Positions 1-10,805 of a DNA stretch of 64,000 bases are shown piece after piece. The notes beneath the pieces were generated by a model, which worked only from the letters and a program-made list of their open reading frames with translations, did no database searches and had not been told where the DNA came from. Source of the stretch: Aristolochia californica (taxonomy: Eukaryota > Streptophyta > Magnoliopsida > Piperales > Aristolochiaceae); contig JARWKL010000016.1 in the NCBI GenBank assembly GCA_029961685.1, positions 687,001-751,000 of the forward strand. Direction: 5' to 3'. The position numbers were made by a program, and so were the translations under genes. Position 1 is the stretch's first letter. The number at the start of each line of letters is the position of its first letter.

Positions 1-1183
1 CAATTCCCAGTAGAGTTACTAATTTCCTTTTCCTCCCATCTCAAAAGTTGTACTAAAACATGAAAAACGTTTCTTTGAATTGTAAAATCTTAAACAAAAG
101 AAATGATCTCCAAAATAGATAAAACTTTTAAATATATTAATAGGTATACTTGCCCTATTGGCTATGGAGTCAAGTTCCTCGTTTTTCTTGCCTAATTGGA
201 CGGAGTTCAATCGTGTGGAAATGATGGTTGATGTTTATATTTTATTTATTAGATACTCTTCTTCATGTTACCATTAAAAAAAATTGTCCTAATCAAGTTT
301 TTGGATTCCGTATGAGAGTTATTGAATTCTTTAGACAAAGTACATGGAATTGCTTGTTTAAAATAGAACGCATTGTTTGCACTACTATTTTATTTTTAGA
401 CTTCCAAACTAATGAATTGCTACAGGTGGTTGCCTCTTGCTTGAGAGCAAATTCCTGAGTACATAATACGTAAGGTTTCGTGTCGTTTTTACACGATTTT
501 TTGCTATTATTAAAAGTATTTAGACTAGTGAATAATTAAGTATCTAATAATAAAATTAGTGTATAACGTTAAGTATAAAATATTTTGCTAGGGTATTACC
601 CTACCACCTTGTGCCTTATTTTGCTTATGTTACAATTTGTATTGAATTGTTATGTCTCTAAAAAGACTATGGCCCAGCCTGAGATTTTGCGTTCAATTCC
701 CAGTAGAGTTTCTAATTTCCTCTTCGCCCATCTCAAAAGTTGTACTAAAACATGAAAAATGTTTCTTTGAATTGTGAAATCTTAAACAAAAGAAATGATC
801 TCCAAAATAGATAAAACTTTTAAATATATTAATAGGTATACTTGCCCTAGTGGCTGTGGAGTCAAATTTTTCGTTTTTCTTGCCTAATTGGACGGAGTTC
901 AACCGTGTGGAAATGATGGTTGATGTTTATATTTTATTTCTTAGATACTCTTCTTCATGTTACTATTAAGAAAATTTGTCCCAATCAAGTTTTATTGAAT
1001 TCCTTAGACAAAGTACATGGAATTGCTTGTTTAAAATAGAAAGCATTGTTTGCACTACTATTTTATTTTTAGACTTCCAAACTAATGAATTGCTAAAGGT
1101 GGTTGCCTCTAGCTTGAGAGCAAACTTCTAAGTACATAATACGTGAGATTTCATGTCGTTTTTACACGATTTTTTGCTATTAT
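1..1183. repeat. Diverged direct repeat pair (1-510 and 694-1183)
   Basis: Two copies of a roughly 490-510 bp sequence lie in the same orientation, offset by about 693 bp. They share almost every line of sequence; copy 2 lacks about 20 bp that copy 1 has near 300-320. Both end at the same run (ttttttgctattat). The first copy touches the window edge, so it may extend to the left. No intact coding frame runs through either copy: the short ORFs in both are mirror images of each other and end early. It could be a decayed transposon or a pair of LTR-like repeats, but I see no TG...CA ends, primer-binding site or transposase motif to decide. Confidence 0.7.
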
Positions 1184-1845
1184 GACTGTAATAAGGCTTG
1201 GGATTTGGTATATCTTTTTTCCATACTCTCATTTCAATAAACTTAAATGAGTATTTTGAAGTAGTGAATCCTCACAATTTTCTCTATCATTACTCCTTTT
1301 TTCATCATCCTTGTATTTGTCACATGGGTGGTCATATTTATCTTTGTTTGGTTGTTCAGACACGTGGTAAGATGACTGAATGGTGAAGGGCAGTGAGATG
1401 AGAAGCCAGGGAATGATTTCATTTTTGAGGATAGATATGCCAGTTCTTTGCATCTATTGTTTCAGATCTAAGTGTTTGGAGTTGATTCTTTGATATAGTC
1501 ATGGCAAAACTTGGTTAGCATATCATTTCTTTGATTCATTTATGATAAAACTAGGTTAGCTTAATTCTTGGCAAAGATTAAGATACTAGTTTATTCAGTG
1601 TATTTGATTTGTAGTAGACTCTATCTTAACTATTGATAGCAATGACATTGGTCTTTTTTTTTTTATAAGAGAACTAGCAGAAAAAGGTGAATACCTGCTT
1701 GGTTGTTCCTTGGAAAGGCTCTTGCTTGTTATTTGAAACTTTCTTTAGTGAGTACTATTCTTACTTGTATAAGTATGATACCAGGATGATGAATTGATTC
1801 ATAGAGATGTCTCCATTAAACAGAGTTCTCTTAAAAAACCAGATG
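1184..1845. other. Intergenic, no gene seen
   Basis: AT-rich sequence with short runs of T. No ORF with protein-like composition, splice structure or repeat was recognised. Confidence 0.5.
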
Positions 1846-1914
1846 GGATCTTGGTGGATTCGAACCACCACCCTCTCAAAGATACTTCTCTTACCATTTT
1901 GAGCTTAAAGATCC
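1846..1914 (-). tRNA. tRNA-like element, probably a degenerate tRNA or tRNA-derived repeat
   Basis: Read on the minus strand, the first seven bases (GGATCTT) pair perfectly with the last seven (AAGATCC), and a five-base-pair T arm closes a TTCGAAT loop, giving a good box B (GGTTCGAATCC). A box A-like stretch (AAGCTCAAAATGGTA) sits where the D arm should be, and total length is 69 nt. The D stem is weak, and I cannot fold a proper anticodon stem with a 7-nt loop, so no anticodon is assigned. The perfect acceptor and T arms argue against chance. It may be a tRNA pseudogene or the head of a SINE. Confidence 0.4.
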
Positions 1915-2085
1915 ATTGTAAAATTAATGGTTCATAAATGAATCAGAAATGCAGACAAAACTAACACAAACTGGATAACACTATTGTAAACCTTCACTGA
2001 AAGGAAAGCTCCTTATGAAATTACATAGTTATCAAAGAGACTTGAACTCATAAGACATCTAACATTTTCCCACCCCCAATATAAT

Positions 2086-2223
2086 TCAAGGCTTAGAAGA
2101 TGTAGTAGTAGTAGTAACAAGAGGATATCTCATATCATCAATCAGAGAAGTAATTGGGTTGGCTGCCACAGCCTGTGTCATAGGGAAAGCAATCTGGCCT
2201 TTCTCCTGTTCAAATTCACCAAA
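2086..2223 (-). CDS. Terminal coding exon of an unidentified plant protein
   Basis: A clean open frame of 46 codons follows a plausible acceptor (tttttcaag) and ends in TGA. The peptide starts FGEFEQEKGQ, contains TQAVAANPIT and SLIDDMRYPL, and finishes with a threonine/serine-rich tail ending SSKP. Amino-acid composition and the exact exon shape suggest a real C-terminal exon rather than chance. Upstream on the same strand, around 2780-2850, another protein-like stretch (IELEWKRFSHGYG) follows a possible acceptor and could be an internal exon, and a conserved segment at 3322-3404 could hold the start. I do not recognise the family and cannot connect the exons with confidence. Confidence 0.4.
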   Translation of the reverse strand, partial: FGEFEQEKGQIAFPMTQAVAANPITSLIDDMRYPLVTTTTTSSKP

Positions 2224-3321
2224 CTTGAAAAAAAGGCCTGCTCACAATATCAGTTACATCATAACAATTCTTATTAACTGTTAAGCAAACATATGAACCA
2301 GGAGCCCTATATGACAGAAATCAAACTAATTGGTATTTGGTGGTCTTGCAAGTTCTAGCACAAAAACGAATAAACAGAGCAAACCATTTCATGGAGTCAA
2401 TTCTTTCAACTTGTTCAATGTCCAGCTGTATATCTAATTTAAAGAAAGCCAATAAAAGAATGAAGATAGAGGTTCCATACCTACACTCTCAGCACTCTAC
2501 AGGTGATCACCCCAAACAAAGTGACAATGATCACCACCCCATCACAGGAAACTGCTTTACCTTCACCCTCTAACACATTGTGCCAACTGAATTCAATCAA
2601 ATAGTTTTGATGTTAGAAAAATCAATGATAACAAACTAACTTTTGGGACATTTGGAACTTAAATCAAATATATCATAGGCCATGAAGTATGTAATAGTTG
2701 CTATTTTGCCCACTGCAAGCGACTCACAAGCAGTGACTAGCTCCTAACTTTGCACAAAACAAAAATACAGGTCAAATTCTAAAGCAAGACCATAAACTAC
2801 AGGTTCTGAAAGACCATAACCATGGCTGAACCGCTTCCACTCAAGTTCAATCTGTCAACTGAGACAATAAAGAAAGAGTAACTAAGGCTATGAAGATTCA
2901 TTCTATGCTTAAGCATGATCAATCCCAACTCCCGAGTACTGCAATTCACTCAATTCTGAGGGTTTAGGTTACTCGGGGTTCATAAGCCAAATGACGACAC
3001 TTCATTAGTGTCCAATCTTCACAGCTTTAACAACTATGATCTTCGATGCTTACCTCCAAGTATATTAGTATCAAGCTCTAGTATCCGCAGCCGGAGAGCA
3101 GCAATCAGCGAACACATAATCACTGCATGCGTCACTAATTCAAGCTCTAGTATCCGCAGCAGCAAAACAACACGAAGCCACAATTACAACTGCGAACCTT
3201 ATGATGTCGATGAGAGATGATTTTCCCTCTCGGTTGCCAAAAAGGAAAGACAAGTGAGAAAGCTCGGGTAAGGGGGAGGGAAAATGAACCTCAACATTTA
3301 TGAAAGCAAATACCATGAACC
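2224..3321 (-). other. Probable introns/exons of the unidentified minus-strand gene
   Basis: Within this stretch only the short frame around 2780-2850 looks coding. The longer ORFs here are serine-rich or low-complexity and lack support. The presumed 5' end lies in 3322-3404, in DNA that is shared with the second segmental copy, where an ATG-headed frame starting MKALQKINGC is conserved. Whether that frame is translated is not clear. Confidence 0.25.
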
Positions 3322-3483
3322 TCAAGAGGGCAGTGACCCTTTCCCGCTGGCGCTGCTGAAGGAGGCATCGCAGCCGTTGATCTTCTGGAGCGCCTTCATC
3401 TTCCACCGCCAGATTTAAACTCGAACGATCTTAACTAACTACGCGGTTTCTAAACTAACTGCGGGGTTTAAACTCTGTTCGCC

Positions 3484-3490
3484 TATAAAT
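3484..3490 (+). promoter_or_regulatory. TATA box of RING-H2 gene copy 1
   Basis: TATAAAT lies 294 bp upstream of the ATG and is conserved at the same offset in copy 2. It is followed by a long pyrimidine-rich leader. Function is inferred from position. Confidence 0.5.
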
Positions 3491-3571
3491 TAAGGGCTCA
3501 GTTTGCGTATTCTTCCCGCGCTTTCTGAACTCAATCCAGCAGCTTCTCGGTCTTCTTCCACTCAAACTCAA

Positions 3572-3775
3572 CTGCTCCTTCCTCTTCTTCCACTCCACTC
3601 CACTCCGGTGCTCCTTCCTCTTCTTCCATTCCAGTCGTTCCTCTTCTTCAGTGGCCCCTTCCTCTTCTTCCACTCCGGTCGTTCCTCTTCTTCAGTGGCC
3701 CCTTCCTCTTCTTCCACTCCAGTCGTTGCTCTTCTTCAGTGGCCCACTCCAGTCGTTCCTCTTCTTCAGTGGCCT
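3572..3775 (+). repeat. Pyrimidine-rich leader minisatellite
   Basis: The 5' leader of the RING-H2 gene is built from imperfect repeats of cctcttcttc plus cactccagtc and agtggcccc units. Copy 2 has a different arrangement, leaving its leader 23 bp shorter. The repeats keep an open frame that merges with the RING frame, but no ATG lies upstream, so I treat them as untranslated. Confidence 0.75.
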
Positions 3776-3777
3776 TC

Positions 3778-4449
3778 ATGGCTGATTACCCCGCTGCTTC
3801 TCCTGTTCCTGCCCTACTTACCCCTGAAGAACCTGTGTCTATTGAAATGAGTTTTAACCAATCGTTTGAAGCCCCTGTCAACGATCCCACGGCGGTTATC
3901 TCAATCTGCCATCAAGTCTTCTGTATGCGTCCTATGCCGGAGGGAGACCATATTGAACAAGTTAATCTCCTCATACCGGCCATGAGCTTTCGTCTGCCGC
4001 TATCCTTATTGTTGGATCGGAGTCGCTGGCAGAATGCGGCCTCCGGAATACTGGACCACTTCTCCTTGAGCTCCGAGGCGTACGCCCAACTCCTTGCACA
4101 TCTCTATATTGTTGGAGGTGATTTGGCGGAGATCACGTGGAGGAATGGGCGTACGAGGTTGGATGTGGCTATTGACGTGAGTGAGATGCTGGAAATCCGC
4201 ATTCAGCCACTGTTTCCCGCGGAGCCTGAGTCAATGCCGCCGGCTTCTGTCGGCCAGAACATGAAGGTGAAGGAGGTCAGCGAGATAGCTGCCGGAGAGA
4301 CTTGCGCAGTTTGTATGGAAAAGTTCGCAGGATCGAGCAAGGAGGTGACGGAGACTCCATGCTCGCATGTGTTCCACAGCGAGTGCCTCCTTCCGTGGTT
4401 GAGGAGAGCGACGACATGTCCTCTCTGCAGATCCTCCCTGATTAGTTGA
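3778..4449 (+). CDS. RING-H2 finger protein, copy 1
   Basis: Intronless gene for a 223-residue protein. The C-terminal 45 residues form a RING-H2 domain: Cys-x2-Cys (CAVC), then the CSHVFH segment with the Cys-His-His ligands and the following Cys, a Leu-Pro-Trp-Leu segment, and a final CPLC pair. Such proteins usually act as E3 ubiquitin ligases; that activity is inferred from the fold. The N-terminal 170 residues have no motif I know. I start at the first ATG (MADYPAAS), because the open frame upstream of it has only non-ATG starts and lies in leader repeats. Compared with copy 2 the protein differs by Gly for Glu (ASGILDHF) and Lys for Glu after CAVCM. The Lys replaces a residue that is acidic in most RING-H2 domains of this type, so copy 2 looks closer to the ancestral form. 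All zinc ligands are present, so both copies could work. Confidence 0.85.
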   Translation: MADYPAASPVPALLTPEEPVSIEMSFNQSFEAPVNDPTAVISICHQVFCMRPMPEGDHIEQVNLLIPAMSFRLPLSLLLDRSRWQNAASGILDHFSLSSEAYAQLLAHLYIVGGDLAEITWRNGRTRLDVAIDVSEMLEIRIQPLFPAEPESMPPASVGQNMKVKEVSEIAAGETCAVCMEKFAGSSKEVTETPCSHVFHSECLLPWLRRATTCPLCRSSLIS

Positions 4450-4879
4450 TTAAAGGAATCAAAAGTGTATATTGTTGATTGTTCAGAAACTTTTGTTGAT
4501 TAAAGCAAATAAAATGGTTGTTTCTGTTCCATTGTGATGGTATTTTTTCTTTGGTTTATTCGGGATCTTGCGTTTGTTACGAGCATGTTTTAATTTAGGT
4601 ACTAATATGCTGAATTGCTGAACATCTATCATTTAAATTGAATTTAATTTTAACCTAGATTTTCAAATCTACAAATTATGATCTTCCATAATTTCTTCTT
4701 GTTATTTAAAAGTATAAACATAGATTTGAAAGCAAGTATATATATCATTTGTAGTATATTTTAAATTATTATTAATTATTATTATACCACCACTGGTTAT
4801 TTTTAGAGCTAGAGGTGGGTGCACTAACCCTATCTCTTTCTTACTCAAGTTAATAGAAGCCCTTTATTACTATAACAAT
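4450..4879. other. 3' flank of RING-H2 copy 1
   Basis: Contains the probable 3' UTR (AATAAA-like signal near 4508) and AT-rich DNA leading into the tandem array. No other gene is seen. Confidence 0.5.
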
Positions 4880-5560
4880 AATATTTATTTATTTTAAATA
4901 ATAAATTTTAATAAAATAAATATAATTATTATATAAGATATGAATTACTATGTTTATCTTACATATTATAGTATATCATATTGTATAGTTTTATATTTGA
5001 AAACTATCTATTAGTAATAATTATTTTATTTTTATTTTATGCAAAAATATTTATTTATTTTAAGTAATAAATGTTAATAAAATAAATATAATTATTATAT
5101 AAGATATGAATTACTATGTTTATCTTACATATTATAGTATATCATATTGTATAGTTTTATATTTGAAAACTTTCTATTAGTAATAATTATTTTATTTTTA
5201 TTGTAAAAATTATTATTCTTTATTTTAAATAATAAATTTTAATAAAATAAATATAATTATTATATAAGATATGAATTACTATGTTTATCTTACATATTAT
5301 AGTATATCATATTGTATAGTTTTATATTTGAAAACTATCTATTAGAAATAATTATTTTATTTTTATTTTAAGCAAAAATATTTATTTATTTTAAATAATA
5401 AATGTTAATAAAATAAATATAATTATTATATAAGATATGAATTACTATGTTTATCTTACATATTATAGTATATCATATTGTATAGTTTTATATTTGAGAA
5501 CTTTCTATTAGTAATAATTATTTTACTTTTTATTTTAAAAAATATTATTCTTTATTTTAG
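4880..5560. repeat. AT-rich tandem array, about 166-bp unit, 4 copies
   Basis: The marker aagatatgaattactatg recurs near 4935, 5101, 5266 and 5432, giving a period of 165-166 bp. Each unit also carries a tatatcatattgtatag core and a run of Ts and As. The same unit forms eight copies in the second segmental copy. Confidence 0.9.
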
Positions 5561-7044
5561 AAAACTCTACGAGTATATACTATTTTATAATCAAAATAAA
5601 AAATAATATCATATTCGTATATACATGTCAACAAGCATAAATAACCCTAAAGAAAGTTTATTCTATTTTTTGTGAATATTATATATTTTCTTAGATTAAT
5701 GTCAAAAACAATTACATTTTGAATCGTGCTTACTCACTTTATATTAATAGATATTTTTAAAAAAAAGTAAATTTTTTTTCTATTCCTTCTCTATTTTTTT
5801 AATCGATGTCCTTAATTTTGATTTATATTTTTTTAAAAATATATAAATATTTAATTTTTATCTTTTTTTTAGTGCATCCAAATAAGAAACTAAATAGAAA
5901 AGACTAGAGAGATTTTGCAGTTTTGTGCATCGCCACTTGTCGGAAGATGACAAACCCGAAGCACGTCGTTGCCCTTTTTCCTCCTCCCACCCTCCAAAAA
6001 TAAAATAAAATAATTAATTAAAAAGAGATGAAATTTTCATCCAACCTATGACACACCAGAGTAGATGAACCAACAAGTCGAAGGTTTCCAATCCATGCCC
6101 CCACAAAATAAATTAATAATATATTTTCACAAAATAAAAAAATCGTTAGTTTAATTAATTATAAAAATAGAATAATTAAAAAAAGTACTTGATCAAATGC
6201 TTACTTTAACAATATTTTAATTATCACTAATTTAATATAATAATAAAAATATTTAATATAATAAATAAATAAATATTTTATTTTATTAATAACATAAAAA
6301 AGATTTGTACATAGTATAAATTAATAATATATTGCCAAAAAGTAAAAATTTATGGGTTTAATTAATTATAAAAATAGGATAATTAAAAAAAATACTTGAT
6401 CAAAGGTTTATTTTAATAATGTTTTAATTATCACTCTTAAATCGCTAATTTAATATATAATAAAAATAATTAATATAATAAATATAATATAATATAATAT
6501 TTTATTAATAACATAAGATAGATTTTTACATAATAGAAATTAATGATGCGAGGGAGGCCGAGAGCGAGCAGGTAGAGGGAGCGTCAACACGAGGGAAAGT
6601 GGATGAACAAGGAATTTGGTAAAAATCCTAATTCACCCACTTTACTCAGGAGTGAGTTCAAATGAACGAACGGGTTCATCCAGTTCAACTCGCCTCCGAT
6701 GTGCGCACTAACGCGTTCGGGTCAAGTGACAGTGCAATCACTTACACTTTTATTTGACTCGCGCACGCATTAATACCCCCCTAGAAATGTTTTTTGTTTT
6801 CACTAAAATAATGTTTTCATACCTAGATTCTTATACTCTTCCGTATGAATTATGTTTCGTAACAAAAACATCGAGGAACATCAAAATTTCATTTTCACTG
6901 GTAAAAACAAGCATGAACTTGTAGAACAGGACAAGATCGATACATTGTATATACCAAGTTATGCAGTTCATATAAATATATAACAAATAAATATTAAAAA
7001 ACAATATATGAATATGGCATTATATTATCTAATATTTCCGGTAT
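5561..7044. other. AT-rich intergenic DNA
   Basis: Up to about 6250 this is still the shared segmental block. From 6290 to 6540 a second diverged repetition of the atataataaaaatatttaatataataaat type is visible. From 6540 to 7044 I see no gene; a short GC-richer patch at 6540-6780 has no protein-like frame. Confidence 0.5.
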
Positions 7045-7300
7045 AGAGGATACCAACTCTCATTTTTCTGCACATTTTCAAACTAAAAACTTGGGACCAT
7101 TGAAATATTTTCTCGACATTGAAGTGGCGAAAAGTAAAGAAGGTGTTGTGATGACACAATGTAAGTATGTCATAGATATGCTTCAAGAGCATAGATTGTT
7201 GGGAATCAAACTAGTTGATACCATGGGGACAAGAATATTACCATGGGACACATACTTTGATCTTGGGAGATTTGGAACATTCTTTGTATCTTGATGTTTA
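7045..7300 (+). mobile_element. Ty1/copia reverse transcriptase fragment
   Basis: A frame on the plus strand carries the copia segment after the YVDD box: LGPLKYFLDIEVAKSKEG, then a YVIDMLQEHRLLG segment typical of the RT connection region. No gag, protease, integrase or LTR is visible around it, and the frame stops soon after, so it is a dead fragment. Confidence 0.75.
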
Positions 7301-7726
7301 CGAGCCCAATAGATGCATTGTGAATTCTTTTCAACCAATTGTTTCATCAAATTTGATCTTCTTTGAAGTAATAAGAATCTCATGTCTACTTCTGAGTCAG
7401 TTTCAAGCCTTGTGGATTTCTCAACATCATCGTCGAACAACATAGCCAAAATTCGTATCTTAACTTTCATCTGAACAAAGAAGCATGATTCACATACAAA
7501 AGGGTTATTCACTATATGAATATCACTAACTTGTTTTATGGTCATCATGAGTCAAATAGGAAAATAATATGAATTTGATTTAGTACAATATATGCTTTCA
7601 CCGACTCAAGAACATCGGCCTTGACCCCATTAAGACCGACATAAGAAGAAGGGCAAGAGCAATTGAAATATTAAAATAGAGGTGCTTAGTTTCTGTGCTT
7701 CATTTTGAGTCATTTCGTTTCTTCAT
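7301..7726. other. Unassigned stretch
   Basis: A 100-codon minus-strand open frame lies at 7183-7548, but it overlaps the copia fragment in antisense and has no recognised domain. No gene is supported. Confidence 0.4.
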
Positions 7727-7876
7727 CTAGAAACCATCAGAATCTGATTTTGGATTGCCGTGAGCAAGATCCCAAAAAGATTTAGTACTCAAAGAGGTGG
7801 CCTCTGCTTCTAGAATTGTTTTCATATAAGACAAAGCATCCCTGAAGACTAACTCTTGCCATTGATCCTTTAGATC
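7727..7876 (-). CDS. Orphan terminal exon, unidentified protein
   Basis: After an acceptor (attgcttcag) an open frame of 49 codons runs to TAG. The peptide starts DLKDQWQELV, continues through LSYMKTILEAEA, and ends in a charged, Gly/Ser/Asp-rich tail (NPKSDSDGF). The helix-like, hydrophilic composition and exact 150-bp exon shape suggest a real last exon. I find no convincing partner exons upstream on the minus strand; a LINE relic follows at 8650. It may be the 3' end of a gene broken up by insertions, or of the DUS2-like gene, but the sequence is not part of any DUS2 region I know. Confidence 0.35.
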   Translation of the reverse strand, partial: DLKDQWQELVFRDALSYMKTILEAEATSLSTKSFWDLAHGNPKSDSDGF

Positions 7877-8649
7877 CTGAAGCAATGAATAATAGACTTG
7901 AGTAAAGTTTCAAGAACATGCAACAGAGGCAGTAACAAAATTGTAAACTGGAAACAAGAAACTAAAGCTCAGTAAGATTCGCATAATCAACCTTGAAAGA
8001 AACTAATATGAAAAGTTCAAATTTACAATAATCAACTAACGAGAGAAATTGAGACACCAATGAAAAATATTATATAATCATTAGAAAATGCTTCAGCAAA
8101 TTATGAGTTGCATATAAAGAAACTTGCAATATCCAATGAGAAATTTCTTAAGAAACTCGCACTGTCCAGTGAGAAATTTCTTCTGATCCTCGTTTTTAAA
8201 GCATGACATCCTCTCCTCTTTATCAGGGTTCATCATCTCTTTGATACCTTTTGCTTCTCAAGTGAGATGTCTTGGATTTCAAGATATACTAAATACTAAT
8301 ATTAGAGGTGTCAATTTTACCAAATAATTGGTCTACCACCCCTTCATCTGTATACAGAAACAAAAAAAAAATCCTTTACAGAGTAAGGATGGGTACTTTT
8401 ACCTCTTTACCACTTACCATTTATTAAACATAATGGATAAAAAAGTAATGCTTATTTTGTAACCAAATGCCCCATTACCCATTTAAGTTTTAAGGGCAAT
8501 TCGTAATTTATTCTATGAGTATATTAATGTCAAAAGAACCGTAAGTTAATTCCCCTCCTCAAATTGCCACCCAATTTTCCTCCTCGTAGACAAACAAATA
8601 TGCTAATGTAAGACAAGTTGTAACTTTATGACTGTACTAGTTTTTTTAT
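7877..8649. other. Intergenic or intronic, no gene seen
   Basis: AT-rich DNA with a short direct repeat around the words ccaatgagaaatttctt and ccagtgagaaatttctt at 8130-8180. Nothing coding is supported. Confidence 0.4.
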
Positions 8650-10530
8650 GACCGTCCGTGTTGGTCACACTGGATGACGCGGCCATTGCAGACGACGTCT
8701 TCCCTGATGTCCCTGTCGCAGTCGCCTTCAGCCCCGACTCCACTATTTAGAACATTAGATGCACTATCCTAATTGGTGGGACTTGGTTTACATTGCTGCA
8801 TTGGGAGGATATTTGTCAACAGAAGCATAGGTTGATAGGATTGTACCACGTAGCACGAGTTTTGTATAATCCAATTGGCATCCTCCGAGAATAGGTACTC
8901 AAGATGGAAAGGCTTATCTATGATGACCATAGAGGTACGAACTGAGTGAAGCCTATTGGGAGAATAAAGCTTACCTGGTATGCTTTGCTGGGGAAGACGA
9001 GAGTCAATGGAGCTGGGCACTTTTGGGTTTTGCAGCATCCAGTCTGATTTGCTTGTTACCAACTCCTCTTTGATTGGTTAACGCTGGGCTGAACCATCGG
9101 TTAAATGAGCATCAGGGGTCTCAGAAACATGGGTTGAAAGGCTGTGCTGAATTGTCACCTCAAATGTGCTATCAACCCAAATTTCCTGTGGGAATTGAGT
9201 AGTAGTGTCCCATTCTCAAGTTGGGTTTCATTGCTTCATGCAATTTGTTCCCAGGACATAGTGCATTTTCTGGGGGGAGCCAGGCCCCACATTCAGCTAC
9301 AGATATGAATTCGGATTTAAGTGAGTTTGGGTTCAGTCTTCTCCAAACTGGTCAGGAGTATTAAATGCTCCGGCAGACTACCTAGCCATACGTAGGGCTG
9401 CAGAGGCTTCTGAGTCTCTGGCCTGGTTCTCCTGTCAACCACATTGGTTTTGTTTTTGTTGCCTTGTCTTTGGCAATTGCTCTTCATCTTCCATTGCTGG
9501 AGGCTGAAGCTTTTCCATTGAGGTTTCCTCCTTGGTAAGAATTCATCAATGAGTGGATCTTTCTAGTAACAGCATGGAAATTGAAACACCTACTGAAATT
9601 GGGAGTACCAGCAAACCAAAAAAGGCACAGCAATGGCAACCTTCCTCCTAACCCTAGCAAATCTCTTGCCTTGTAAGGCTTCTTGATCAACTCCTTACAT
9701 GGCCGACAACTTCTGTGATAGCACAGAATGTTTCTTCACACCAGATATAAAATGGTATGCCCTTAATAGTTATCCAAGTGGAAGCATCACCAACAGTCAT
9801 TCCTGATAACCAGTATCTCCATTTTCCCACTCACAACCTTATGCCCCAAACGTAAGATTCTCTCCTTTTCCTAAGTTGAAGGCAGGTATTCAAGCCAACT
9901 CTTCACCGCAGGAAATGGACCCCCAGGCTTCTCTACTGTCTTCCATTGGTCTTCAGTCCAGTTTCGGATCCATTTCTTCTCAGCACTTTCATCCTTCATC
10001 GTGGCCATGAGGCAGGTTTGGAGCTAGCATAGACGAGCCATTAGTGCTCTCTAGCTCAATGCTCATGGCTAGCCCTAGCCCCCTGGCCTCCAGTGGAGGT
10101 GGTCAGTCAGGTATACTTTGCTGTAGCCAGGTGGTTAGTTCATTTGAAGGATAATTTGCATTGGGTATAATCAGGGGCAGGAACTGAAGGGGTGTGGCTG
10201 CTTCCTTCTCTTTGACGTACAAGGTGACCGACGCGAGTTAGTGGGATGAAAACTGAGTAGTAGGTTCACCAGTGGAGAGGGGAAAGTGCTATGGATTTTA
10301 ACTTTTGTCGTGAACCAGTTCCAACCAGCCTGTCTAATGTAGCTTGAGGGATATAGAAGGGGCCACCTGGTCACTTCTAGCATTTTTCCAAGATACATTT
10401 AGTGAGTTTTCATTCTTGGCTATTCACCATAAAACCACACTTGAAATCCCTAGTGCAAAGAATCTTCATCTCATCTAATTCTTTCAAACTCTCTTCAAGG
10501 CTCCTGTAAGAGTCGTTTAACTTCTCTAGT
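8650..10530 (-). mobile_element. Degenerate LINE ORF1 (DUF4283-type) fragment
   Basis: On the minus strand a broken reading frame shows hallmarks of plant LINE ORF1 proteins. Near 9710-9830 it reads WITIKGIPFYIWCEETF, matching the Trp-x5-Gly-(I/L)-Pro-x2-(L/I)-Trp-x-Glu-x-Phe signature of DUF4283 proteins. Other protein-like pieces (LEKLNDSYRSLEESLKELDE near 10450-10520, and GWNWFTTKVKI near 10300) lie upstream in the same orientation. Stops and frame changes separate them. No reverse transcriptase follows, so this is an isolated dead fragment. Confidence 0.6.
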
Positions 10531-10563
10531 GGAACATGGGATAACAAACAGTACTCAGGTGCT

Positions 10564-10805
10564 TGCAGCAGTTTCATATCAATACATAGTAGCAGCTTCC
10601 TCCATCACATAAGAGGAGGCAGGTAGCAAAAGTCACCAGGATTTTGGCAATGAGCTTGGCGAGCAGCAGTTGCTGGCGCTAAAGTTGCAGCAGTTTCATA
10701 GCAATACATAGTAGCAGCTTCCTCCATCACATAAGAGGAGGCAGGTAGCAAAATTCACCAGGATTTTGGCATTGAGCTTGCAGAGCAGCAGTTGCTGGCA
10801 CTAAA
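10564..10805. repeat. 121-bp tandem duplication
   Basis: Two adjacent near-identical units, 10564-10684 and 10685-10805, each start with tgcagcagtttcata and contain cttcctccatcacataagag. They differ at a handful of bases. Confidence 0.9.

Larger units (their letters stand above)
3322..6250. repeat. Segmental duplication, copy 1
   Basis: This block is nearly identical to 21546-25120. Both begin at the same bases (tcaagagggcagtg) and run through the promoter, an intact RING-H2 gene, its 3' flank, a 166-bp tandem array and about 700 bp of AT-rich sequence before diverging in A/T-rich repeats. Offset at the left end and at the TATA box is 18,224 bp; it changes in the leader minisatellite and again in the array, where this copy has four units against eight. 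Outside the array, differences are scattered single bases and small indels, so the duplication is recent compared with other repeats here. Confidence 0.95.

Noticed and set aside
3140..3406. Minus-strand 88-codon frame reading MEDEGAPEDQ
   Set aside because: It starts at GTG, runs into probable intron or intergenic DNA, and its 5' part lies on top of a different conserved ATG frame. Not reported as a protein.
7183..7548. 121-codon minus-strand ORF
   Set aside because: Partly antisense to a copia RT fragment, starts in no clear context, and has no recognised domain.
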